A stretch of DNA of 64,000 nt, taken from NCBI GenBank assembly GCA_014904845.1, contig MU119217.1:414415-478414 (forward strand), read 5' to 3'. Source of the stretch: Acephala macrosclerotiorum. Its lineage: Eukaryota > Ascomycota > Leotiomycetes > Helotiales > Mollisiaceae. The position numbers and the translations under genes are program-made. The notes under the pieces were generated by a model. The model was not told the DNA's origin. It searched no databases and saw nothing but the letters and a program-made list of their open reading frames with translations. This document shows, piece after piece, positions 12,496-23,233 of this stretch; the stretch's first letter is position 1, and every line of letters begins with the position of its first letter.

Positions 12496-13249
12496 GGCAA
12501 GCGTACAAGGAAACAAAATGCAAGAGTTCTAGTCGACATGACCAGAGATATTTATACCCGAAGCCACAAGCTACACCACATCCTTATCACAGGCCAGCGA
12601 GGGCAACAGCTGCTGAGCTAAGCATGATGAAAGGGGAGCCCTTGAAGCTAGGCTGAAAGCGAAACAGCCATCTATAGTAGCGAGGCTACCTCATTTCTCG
12701 CCTCCGAACTGCTAAAGTCAGTAGTTAGTATGAGGCATAACTGCAGCATTTAATTGCCCCATTATGTTCAGGATCACCTTCCTCTCTTTTGTATCATTAT
12801 CGATGAAGGTAGTTTGTTATACGTAAAACGCTTCAATTATCTTGTTTACTCAAGAACCATAAAATGCACAAATGATTGATTGAAGTGATCGGAGAAGATG
12901 TGACATGGTGGAACTCAGGAGAAAGGCGATATATAGGGTGAGCTAGGCCGAGCAAGATGAACAATTCAACGTTACATCATGATGAAACTGAGCAAGTTTT
13001 GATAATTCCTATTATGATGCTGCCCAACCCAGCAATCCTGCCGAAGCACATTCCTATCCACCAAGCTTTCAGCCCTATGGGCCCGAACCGACCCTAAGGC
13101 CTCTAGTTTTCCTATTCTGTATCACCCCCCACAAGCTAAAGCTGCAATACACTCTGACAAGCCTGAAATATATCACAGTGGATCGCCCCAGGCCGTAAAA
13201 AGAGAGCTCACAGCTGGCTTCAAGAGACAGCTCGAACTAACTTATTTCG
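12496..13249. other. intergenic, nothing recognised
   Basis: The spacer between the transposon and the 3' end of the disordered-protein gene. No long frame, RNA gene or repeat was recognised. Confidence 0.5.
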
Positions 13250-16200
13250 TCACTTGAATTTATACGCATCTGCACTTCCACTCCCACTTCCACTCACTGC
13301 TCTGGAGCGCCTTGACTTCACACGAGTTGTAAACGCCAATCGTGCTCCTTTGAGCCAACCTCGCACCTTTGCCTTCAACTTTTGCCTGTGAAGCCTCTCG
13401 AGGAAACGTCTCTTCGGCTTCACAGCGGGGATCCCTCTGATGTCGTGAAGATTAGAGTCAGAGTTATTCGTTGGAGGCAATAATACTTCGGCACCATGAC
13501 GGTCCCTCCAGGTAATGTCATCATAGGATTGTGCTCCTGTCTTAGCTGTGTAGGGAACAGCGATTCGAGCCCGAAGGTTAGTTATTCGCTTTCGTAGGCT
13601 ATTGTGTCCTTGGACTTGCGAGCTATCGTCCGAGAAAACGCTACGAGCTTCGAAGACCCCGAACGAGATTCCAGATGATTCCGTACCCCGAAGAGCAGAT
13701 AAGCCCGCATTTTGTGATTCGTTCACGTATGGCGAAGCATTATTCGGTGCGAGTATTGGCTGCGAATCCTCACTTTGGTGGCTACTGTTGGCACTAGCCT
13801 TCCGTGAATGAAGGTGCCTGCCAAACTGTTGGAAGATATTGTCGATTCCGGGGCTTGCTGTGAACAGATCCGTTGGGTTCTGAAGGTCAAGACCATTCTC
13901 AGTATCTTCAGTATCCCGTGTGACGCGAATTGTTCCTTGGGTCGAATCCGAGGCTCGAGTGACTCTGATCTTGAACTTCGGCTGTCTGGTGTTCGTAGGC
14001 TTATTGATGGGCATCATGGACGGCAATCGAACATTCGGAGTCTGGGTGGACCAAGGGTAGCTCTCTTCAAGATCCCAAGGCTGTAAACCGAGAGGTGAAA
14101 GGGGCCGTGGGGAAACAGGACTCTTGACCTTAAGCTTCAACTTCGATGCAGGGTTCTTAGCTGTTCTCTGGTCAGAACTCTTGGTCAAGGTCTCTTCGCC
14201 TGCTAGCTTGAGTCCCTCGGGAGCTTCAGCATGGTCTTCAGGAAGCGGAGGAAGCTTTGCTTCCGCGCTCGGGGTCGTCTCTCTGCCTTTGTCTTTGGGC
14301 GTTGCCATCGGCATGTTTGATCGCAAGTCCGGTGTCCGAGATGAAAATTGTGCTGAAATTTCATCAACCTTAGGTTGCGTATGATCATGGGTTGTTGTGA
14401 CATGCGATAGCTTAGGTGGTACTGGTGGAAGTGCTTTCATTAGTTGCGGAATACTGTTTTTCAGCTTCAGCTGTCGCGCTGGGGATATAGGCTTTGGCGC
14501 AAGCATTGGAGACTCGGAACGAGCAATAAACTTTGGTGGAATTTGGTGACTGAAATTCGGTACGCCTCTACCATCATGTACGACAGCAGCCGAGGGCTCA
14601 ACCCTACGTACTCTGTAGTTATTTCGCTTCAGAGGCTGTCTTTGCGCTAACATCTGCAGCTCTCTATCTCTTTGCTGATTGAATGAAGAAAATAACAGGC
14701 GAGTGCGTTGGTCTTCCGTGGGCACTCCTCGCAGGACGGACTTAGCAGGAATCATCGGGGAGGCCATAGGTGTTCTTCGTGGAGGGATGAAGCCTTGGTC
14801 CTTCTCGGCGCTGCTTTGGGACCTGTTGGCACCCTCGATGAGCTCTGCCAGTTCAGTCAAGGCAGTATCAACTGAGGCGAAGCCACTAGATCTAGCCCTT
14901 AGACGCCCAGAGGGTGGAAGGCATTGACTTGCTTTTGAAATCCTCTTTGACGGACCTCTATCACCGGGGTCCGATAGCGACCTACGAGCATCTTGTTTGG
15001 CTGCCTGCGTCTTGACTTGATCCTTGGCTAGCTCTTCCTGAGCGTGTTTGGTGCCATTTGGCTGTGTTTCTTCCAGTAACCCAGGTGGGCAAGGAAGTTG
15101 TGAGAACTGAGAGCCCAAACCATAAGATGAGGTCCTGGTAGACTGCGGTTCCTTTTCTGGCTCAGGATTGTCTTCGGCTGAGGATATCATCTGCTCTGTC
15201 TCGAGATCTTGTGCCCCATTTTCGCCTTTGCTGACATCAATCACAAATGAAGACGATGAAGGCAAGCTAAACGCTTCTTCAACATGGCAGCTCAACACTC
15301 GAGCTCCATATCCTAGGCCCAACAGACGAATGATTTTCTTTCTCTCACTGCCGTCGGAACAATTGGTTATTGTTTTCTCGACGGCGTCTTCTTCAACAGT
15401 TGGGGACAGGCATCCTGAATCTTCCTGCAGCAGGTCTAGATTATTGGCTTCGGCCGGCTGTGTCTCCGCCTCTCTGCCCTTTAGTTGCTCTGTGAATGCG
15501 GCGGTCATGGTATGGAAACCAGTGCCGTTGCCTCTCAATCCATTTTGTGCTTCAATCCTGCGTGGTCCGTCTGCACTCATAGGATGATCTTCAGGAATGG
15601 TCTTCTCAATCCGGAATTGAGGCGGTGGACTAAAGGCTTCTGACTGCGTACAGACCTCAACCTCAAAGTCTTCGGTGTAGTCGTAATACAATGGAGAAGG
15701 AGGATGCAGCTTTCCTGGGGTCGTAGTAATGGAAGAAACAGGCGCTGTGGCGTACTGGTTGACAGTGGATGCTAGACTCAGGGTGCTGCGCGCAGGAGAT
15801 GTGTTTCCTGATGTCGTTACGTTCCTGCGTTGCCAGTCGTTTCCCGAGAAGCCATTCTGTCGTGGTACAAGTGGACTTGACGATCGTCGTGGAGGTGAAG
15901 GTTGGCTCAAGAGAGAAGGCGTAGATCTGTCTCCTTCAGGCCGCAAAGTCAACGGAGGCTTACGCCTCTGCGCGTAAAGAGACGATGGAGAAGCCGTGTT
16001 TTGACCCGGTCCCTTCGTGGTGTTAGCACACAAAGATGACTCCGGGCCAGGAGCCAAACCGCGGAGACGTAGGACGAGCCTCGATCCATTGGTGAAACTT
16101 GTAGTAGAGATGCACTTACGTATGGAGCTCGATCAATCTCAACCCGTCGACTATAGTCAACTACGCCTCCATCAGTTAACGCTGGGGATGACGGACGAAA

Positions 16201-16734
16201 GCCTGGACGCTTGAGACGTGTCGGATATGCAAAAGGAGACCTCGGTCGTGGGACAATGCCGTTTCCATCCGGTTGGCTTCTCAAACTCGCGTATGAACGA
16301 TGGTTAGATAGAGTATACGAGGCGTATGATGTTTGTGTCATTGAGTAAGAGCGATAATCGGGGTCGTCGAAAGCGCGGCAAGTTGACCTAGCTGATTTCT
16401 GACTGGCAGTCTCGTACATGGAAAGGACGTCGGAAGAAGTATCCCTTGCGTATGATGGCAGACGTCGTCTGTCATCAATGATAGGCACACCATATGGTTG
16501 GAAGGGTTGTCCCGTCTTTGGCATTCTAAGCTCATTGAAGCCATTGTCCATCCTTCGTGGAGTATTGAGAGATTGTGGAACGCGTGATGGCTTGATAGAG
16601 AACATGCCTATATCTCCTGTCTCTGTCGTCGTCTTCAACATGCTTTCGAGACCTTTCGGTACGCTGGATGGAGACTGATTCTCACGACCTGCAGGACTAG
16701 ATCCATTCCGCATCGGATCTCTTTCATTGAACAT
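13250..16734 (-). CDS. large disordered hypothetical protein
   Basis: Two exons (16120-16734 and 13250-16012) give 1125 aa. The 107-nt intron has a GTAAGT donor, a TGCTAAC branch site and an AAG acceptor. The protein is rich in Ser, Pro, Arg and Lys and looks mostly disordered. Recognisable pieces are short: FSIKPSRVPQSL near residue 55 and a very basic C-terminal tail (RRFLERLHRQKLKAKVRGWL) that could be an amphipathic or membrane-binding helix. No catalytic domain is visible. The ATG at 16734 is the first good start in frame, but the frame stays open to about 17049 with no stop, so an upstream exon is possible. One neighbouring frame encodes a hydrophobic segment (PILYSFSVANGVISAAGVSF) near 16900. 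Function unknown. Confidence 0.7.
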
Positions 16735-18618
16735 GCGAGGACGTGCTGCGAACGTGTCACTGAATCCTCTGTCACGACCGACCGGACGGCCAGCCGGCGA
16801 TGTGGTCTCCGTCGTCGAGGCCCCTCCAGCACAGCGGAGGGGGGTCGGATAGGAGATTTGAAGATCAGAAACGAGACGCCCGCTGCAGAGATGACTCCAT
16901 TGGCAACCGAGAATGAGTACAAGATGGGAGTCAATGTAGCAGATCGAGAATAGGCGACAAGTGCGATGAGATGGAAATAATGGTCTCGAGTATGTTGGGA
17001 GGAAAGAAAGTAGAGCCGGCTTTGAGCGTTCTTGAATTGGCAAGAGCACGGCAATTGCAACTCCGAGCGAAAAGGGAAGCCACGCTCAAGAGATCTCATC
17101 GTCAGAATTGAGCAGGCAGCATGAAATGAAACCGCAACTCAAAATCTTGAGTCGTCGTGAGTAATACCCTAGTTGATAAATATGCTGCCCATCGCATCTC
17201 GAGAGGATCACATATGCTGATTTTCCGCTGCCACCGCCGTTAGCAGCAAGGAGCAATAGCTTGTGCTCTCCATCGACGCGAACAGCTTCACCGCAGCCGA
17301 GAATGGATCTCTCAGCGAGATGAGTGAAGGTCGTACCTCGAGATTGAGCTTGGTGGACCAAACCACTCAATATGCGGTTCATGTCTTTCACCGAATTATT
17401 AAGAGCTTGATCTTTGGCTTGGGAGGACAACTTTCATCTGCTGCTAATGTGAATAGCTTCATCTCGCCACAGCAGGCATCTTGTCATAGATCTTGAGCCA
17501 AAGTGAGGAGTTGCTGGAGAAATATCATTCTTGAAAGACCCACGCCCGTTGGTTTAATGGTTGATTGCCGATGCAATCATCGTGGATGATCCCCCGGCTC
17601 AGAGTGTGTAACAGTGTGTCGTTGACCACCACCATATCTTGTTTGACTTTTGGGAACTGCCATCTCTTCTCCAACAGCTCAAAATTCGATCAAAGGACAG
17701 AAATAGATGTAATTCGAAAAAGCTTCAAAGCACCCAGTATCCCTACCATTGGACTGACCCAGCAAAGTAGATTCGTATACCAAACACCGTACGAATCTCT
17801 CACCATAACGCCGGATTTTGTAGCTAGAAATATCGCCAATAGCCGGTCAATCTTCAACCTTGATCCATTCACTAAACATTCTCCGTGAAAGGGATGGCGC
17901 AAGTCTTATGAGAGATATGATTCTCACGCTCACTATCAGAATATCTATCTTGCCACTTCAGTAGCACTACCACGGAACCAGAGCCAGATATATACGCGAG
18001 AGACTGACCATTGATCCGTACTGTACTAAAAAGACTTCCATCTTTGCTAAGATGAAGCTCAGACTAAGTTCTATTGTGATATTGTTGTCTTGGCAGATCT
18101 CACAAGTCGCCACCTCACTTCAGGTACAAGCTGGAAATCGACGTACTAGGTGGGAAAGGGGCGCATGAATAGCAAAGGGAAGACTACGCCAAGACACTCC
18201 TTGAATTATTAATTAATGCTCAGCAGTCAGCTACAAAACATAGATTAACAATCAATAGTAATCTACACCTTTGGCTGCAACCGACGTTGGTAAAAAGGGG
18301 TTCGTTAGGGTTACGAGAAACCGTGTCCTCCAAAAGAAGCGCCCAAAAATAACCTTGAACCAGCTGAGCCGCTAGCCCCCTTTCGATTAAGATACCAGAT
18401 CTCCTCATTCAAATTCAAAGACCACTTCCCCTCTACAAATCCATCATCCTTCCTTTTATTTTCGACATTGCAAGAGGTACGTACCGGAGCCTCCCCAGAT
18501 CTTCTCTTCTACAACTTTATCTGCATTCCTCGGGACATTCTTCGACAGTTCTAGAAGCTTGAGCTCTGCGACTAACGCACTGACACAGGACCCCGATAAC
18601 CTCCAAAGTACAGTCGAG
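16735..18618. other. long spacer upstream of the PDI gene
   Basis: No convincing gene. A minus-strand frame at 17086-17430 (114 codons) has no recognisable features and may be leader sequence of the gene at 13250-16734. A CT-rich stretch at about 18410-18560 precedes the PDI start and probably holds its promoter and 5' leader. Confidence 0.4.
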
Positions 18619-20457
18619 ATGCGCACCTTCACAACCTTAGCTCTGGGCCTTGCCAGCGCTGCTATCGCTTCGGCTTCAGATGTGTCTTCATTGACAAAGG
18701 ATACCTTCCCGGAGTTCGTTAAGGAGAATGATCTGGTCCTTGCGGAATGTAAGTTGCCCCTCAGCCTTAGCCCTGTTCCATTGTACTTTGCTAACTTTGT
18801 TTTTTTTTTTTTGTTTTCTAGTCTTCGCAGTATGTCCTCCCCAATTGGCAGATACTGAACTTTACTAATTTCTCATTTTTCAATCCAGCCATGGTGGTAA
18901 GTCCTCATTTTCGAAAGACACCTGTTCAGGAGCCAGATTACTAATTGTATTACAGTGGTCACTGCAAAGCTCTTGCACCAGAGTACGAGGAGGCCGCAAC
19001 CCAATTGAAGGAGAAGAACATCAAGCTTGCCAAGGTTGATTGCACAGAAGAGGCGGACCTCTGCCAAAGTTTCGGTGTGGAGGGGTACCCAACTTTGAAG
19101 GTTTTCCGTGGCGCCGACAATATCACTCCATATTCTGGCGCAAGAAAGGCACCTGCGTAAGTCCGGCTCTTCGTGTCATTTAGAGTTGGAGATCAAAAAT
19201 GCTGACTTCTTTGCTCGCAGGATCGTCTCGTACATGACCAAGCAATCGCTCCCTGCCGTTTCGATTCTCAGCAAGGACACCCTTGAGGATTTCAAGACTG
19301 CCGACAAGGTTGTTTTGGTCGCATACATCGATGCTGAAGACAAGACCTCTAATGCTACCTATACCACTGTTGCTGAGAAGCTTCGTGAAAACTACCTCTT
19401 CGGTGCCAGCAACGATGCTGCTTTGGCCAAGGCTGAAGGTGTTACTGCCCCAGCTATTGTCCTCTACAAGTCATTTGATGAGGGTAAGACGGTTTTCACT
19501 GAATCCTTCGACACCGAGGCAATTGAGAAGTTCGCCAGCACCGCCTCTATTCCCTTAATTGGTGAAGTTGGACCGGACACGTACGCTGGCTACATGGCCA
19601 CCGGTATTCCTTTAGCTTATATCTTCGCCGAGACCCCGGAGGAGAGAGAGACTCTTTCAATTACTCTCAAGTCCGTCGCCGAGCAACACAGAGGCAAGAT
19701 CAGCTTTGCCACTATTGACGCAAAGGCATTCGGCGCTCACGCCGGCAACTTGAACCTCAAGGCTGACCAATTCCCCGCTTTCGCCATCCAAGACACCGTT
19801 AACAACAAGAAGTACCCCTATGACCAGGAGGCTGAGATCACCGCCGAGACCATTGGCAAGTTCGTCTCAGAATTTGTTGAGGGCAAGGTCGAGCCAAGCA
19901 TCAAGTCTGAGCCTATTCCAGAAAAGCAAGAAGGCCCAGTCCAAATTGTCGTTGCCAAGAACTATGACGATATTGTCTTGGCCGAGGACAAGGATGTCTT
20001 GATCGAATTCTATGCACCATGGTGCGGTCACTGCAAGGCTCTTGCTCCCAAGTACGACATCCTTGCTAAGCTTTACGTTGATGGTGGTTATACCGACAAG
20101 GTTACTATTGCAAAGGTTGACGCTACCCTGAACGATGTTCCCGATGAGATCCAAGGCTTTCCAACAATCAAGCTTTACAAGGCTGGTGACAAAAAGAACC
20201 CAGTCACCTACAGCGGAAGCCGTAGCATTGAGGACCTCATCAAATTCGTTAAGGAGAATGGCAAGTACGCCGTTGAGGTTACCTACGACGAGGAGGCCGA
20301 GGCTCAGAAGCCAATTGTTGAGTCAATGGCTGAGCAAGCTCCTGCTGCCACCGAATCTGTCAAGAGCGCAGCTGAGGAGGTTAAGGAGACTGTGAAGAGC
20401 AAAGCTAGCGAGGCGGCTGAGGCGACAGGTGCTGTGGATGAACACGACGAGTTGTAA
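18619..20457 (+). CDS. PDI1: protein disulfide isomerase, ER
   Basis: An ER oxidoreductase that forms and shuffles disulfides in secretory proteins. Five exons (18619-18748, 18822-18829, 18889-18896, 18956-19156, 19221-20457) give 527 aa. The layout is a signal peptide (residues 1-20), thioredoxin domain a with active site APWCGHCK, two redox-inactive domains, and domain a' with a second APWCGHCK near residue 385. An acidic/Ala-rich tail ends in HDEL, the ER-retrieval signal. Length fits the fungal family. Exons 2 and 3 are 8 nt each and together encode most of the first active site; without them the frame and motif are lost. Codon use is strongly biased, as in highly expressed genes. Confidence 0.97.
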
Positions 20458-21068
20458 AGTGGGGGACATGCAAAAGCGGACTTCTTCATTTTATCTGTAT
20501 CATCTACCTACCATCGAGTGAAAGCATTGGAGATGGGGTTTTAAGGTTGATGGGATCGTCTCCGGATAATAAAATTGCGATGGTTTTTGAAGTAAATTTG
20601 AATCGTAACTCATGAACTTGTGAACTCTTAGAGAACAGCATCTCGCATCTGTGACTAAACATTTCCTGCAAAGCGCATGTGGCTTGGATCCCTCCCTGTG
20701 TACCAAAACGAGACATACCAAAATATCAGAAAGTTGAGGACAATAACAAGGACCTGAGTCTAAGAATAGCACACTTGAGGAATCAAGTAGAGCAGTCAAT
20801 TCTTGTGATACTCGAAGTCTAGACCAAATTCCTCTCCGATGTACCGGTAGTGTTGGGACAATCAAGTTGCGCTCAGTCGGTTATTATATTTTGCACGCCT
20901 GGAGAGACCCTTGATGACCCGAAGCGAGGTCCCGATTTCTGGGGAAGCTCCATCGCGGATCAGACAACGAACTCCTCAAGCAAACACTCGTGCAATCGCT
21001 GGCATTCAACCTCCAGTACCAGAATTTGATTCTACACCCTAATTCGATCGTCTACCTTACACACAACA
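20458..21068. other. intergenic, PDI 3' end and next promoter
   Basis: Minus-strand frames at 20500-20865 look random. No RNA gene or repeat was recognised. Confidence 0.5.
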
Positions 21069-21679
21069 ATGGCTTTGCGTATCCTTTCGCCGGCCATGCG
21101 CGTCATCTCCACCCCTTCCACCGCTCTCCGCACCACTCGAAGCTTCCAAATATCCACACGAAGACTCGCAGATGCTACACCACTGCCAGTGAGAAAGCCT
21201 GTTGGTGCTTTCAGAGGAGGGTCAGTTTATCGTATTCCTATTTCCCAGGTTCCAAGAGCTCTGCAGTGCACGCGTTGCGGACTCCGGAGCTATTCCTCTC
21301 TTGAGATCATTCATAGCACACGACCTCAACAAAAACATTAGAGCTCATGACTAACGGACATACGTCTATAGATTATTCGGTTTCCTTCTCGGCAGCACGC
21401 TCGCGGGCGCAGGTGTCTATTACTATATCTTGGAGGAGTACAAGGTTTCGAATGGGCTGTTGACCGAGGATATCTACGTGCGTTTTTGCATCTAGTCCTC
21501 TTGCTCCTTATTTCACAGTAGAAGACCTTCCAGAGAAGAAGAAACTTGGTAGATCCGCAGCTTTCCAGACCAATAGCTGACTTCTACAACAGTCTTTACA
21601 GGCATCGGTCCAGCGCGTTCACAGCTATGTGCAGACATTGGAGGAAAAGCTTTCGGAATTGGAAAAGAAGAAGAAATGA
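21069..21679 (+). CDS. small predicted mitochondrial membrane protein
   Basis: Three exons (21069-21220, 21372-21477, 21593-21679) give 114 aa. The N-terminus is rich in Arg, Ser and Thr with no acidic residues in the first 30 or so (motif RSFQISTRRLAD), typical of a mitochondrial presequence. One membrane segment follows (LFGFLLGSTLAGAGVYYYIL) with small-residue packing, then an amphipathic, coiled-coil-like tail ending in Lys residues (VQTLEEKLSELEKKKK). All splice sites are GT-AG. I know this pattern from uncharacterised fungal inner-membrane proteins but cannot name a function. Confidence 0.75.
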
Positions 21680-22046
21680 AGTAATTGAGCTATGAAGTAT
21701 GGATGGACAACAACGGATAAGGTATATACTGAGGTGGGACTTAACGGAGGAGGTGTTCACATTCATGCCAGATATCCAGCAGGATATGTACAACAGCCCT
21801 TGATCTTACTGCATTGTTGCTGCGAATGCATTTGATACCAAGCAGCAAAATACACCTCTCAGCAATGGAATAATACCATACGTTTTGTTCTGCCATTTCC
21901 TGGCTTTCCCCTCCCTGACGCCATTCTGCATCCGCACCTCTTAAAAGTTCGTAGACAGCCTCACCTCCCAAATTTATTTCAACACACGCGACTCTTCACT
22001 TCAACAGCGACATTCACACCACAACCACTCATGAATTTTGTCAGAC
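21680..22046. other. intergenic, nothing recognised
   Basis: The spacer before VPS71. Plus-strand ORFs just downstream in other frames are shadows. Confidence 0.5.
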
Positions 22047-23026
22047 ATGAACTTCGGCGTCAGAGAAGTTGCACTCAATTCGAGAGCTAATGCAGCTCCC
22101 GGCTGGGCCTACATCCCCGACACAGGAGTCAACGCCTCAGTCACAGCCTTGCAGCCTTCCTCTCGAAAACGTGCTCGTACTCAACATGTAGCCAGCCACC
22201 AAGAGACGACAGCGAAGCAAGACGCAAAGATACTACGAGAATTAGCTGCTCTTGATCGCGAGAACCACCGAGATGTATCGATACCGGTGCCTATACGGCA
22301 TCGCGACAATGCTGGGCGAGGTAGGGCACTTTTTAGCTTCGCAGAACTCTACACTAATCATAGACAATAGCGAGCCATGGCAAAGTCACTTCCAATGTCC
22401 GGAAGATCCTCCAGTCTCAAAAGACATTCGCAAACCATCTATCCGACTACGAAGCCCTCGGCTCTCCCTTGACGGCGTCAGCACCCCTCACTCAACCCTC
22501 CGCCGCGATACCAAATACACCCGCAGCTCGTGCCACACCAGGCTCAGCGGCACCACATCTCACAAGCAAAGGCACACGTTCGCACAAGAAGAAAGATCCA
22601 AACGCTGTCTCGACGCCTACACCACTACGAAAGGTCTCCAGCGCTTCACAAATCAGCACGCCAGCCGCTGTGAAAGTCGAGTCAAGCACAGCGGATGTGT
22701 TTACGCTAGATGCTCCTGTTCTTGCACTAGGTACCGGGGCAGCTCCCGCTGTACATCAGCTGGACAATGATCCATTATTAATATCGAGGATCCCGGGAAT
22801 GCCTTCACAGGCGGAGATAGATAAGTTGTTAGTTGCTCCGCCATTGACATATAACGAAGCGAGGGGCCCGTGGGTCGAGGAAGATCAAAGGAAACCGGTT
22901 AGGCAGTTCTGTGAGGTTTGCGGATATTGGGGGCGTGTCAAATGTACGAGGTGTGGTGGGAGGGTTTGCGCTCTTGAGTGTTTGAATGTACATCAGGAGG
23001 AGTGTTTTACTCGGTATGGGGCATGA
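22047..23026 (+). CDS. VPS71: SWR1 complex HIT zinc-finger subunit Vps71/Swc6
   Basis: A subunit of the SWR1 chromatin remodeller, which places histone H2A.Z in nucleosomes; related to animal ZNHIT1. Two exons (22047-22320, 22371-23026) around a 50-nt intron give 309 aa. The C-terminal 40 residues form the HIT zinc finger, with paired cysteines (FCEVCGYWGRVKCTRCGGRVC) followed by C, H and C ligands (ECLNVHQEEC). The N-terminus has a basic KKRAR-like patch and a long Ala/Ser/Thr/Pro-rich region, usual in fungal homologues. The ATG at 22047 is preferred over upstream non-ATG codons. It ends 207 bp from the convergent KEL3 stop. Confidence 0.9.
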
Positions 23027-23233
23027 AAAGATATGGCATAGGCATCTGGCATGGTTCTGGCGTTACACTAGCTATAATAGGGATAAGAGTTATGTTAAGT
23101 GTATGAAGGTTGGTTTGAATCAGCCACGCTTTCTGGTACTTTAAAAACAGCGAAAATAGCACTGTCAAATCGATGCTGGTAACAGGACTTTTTGTGTACG
23201 AAAGGGCAATCTGAAGCTTTTTCTCTGCTTGCA

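Noticed and set aside
17545..17620. tRNA-like stretch (GGTTTAATGG near 17551)
   Set aside because: Resembles a D-arm only. No T-arm consensus or paired acceptor stem could be found.
18301..18315. TTAGGGTTA, telomere-like
   Set aside because: Only one and a half repeat units inside ordinary sequence; expected by chance.
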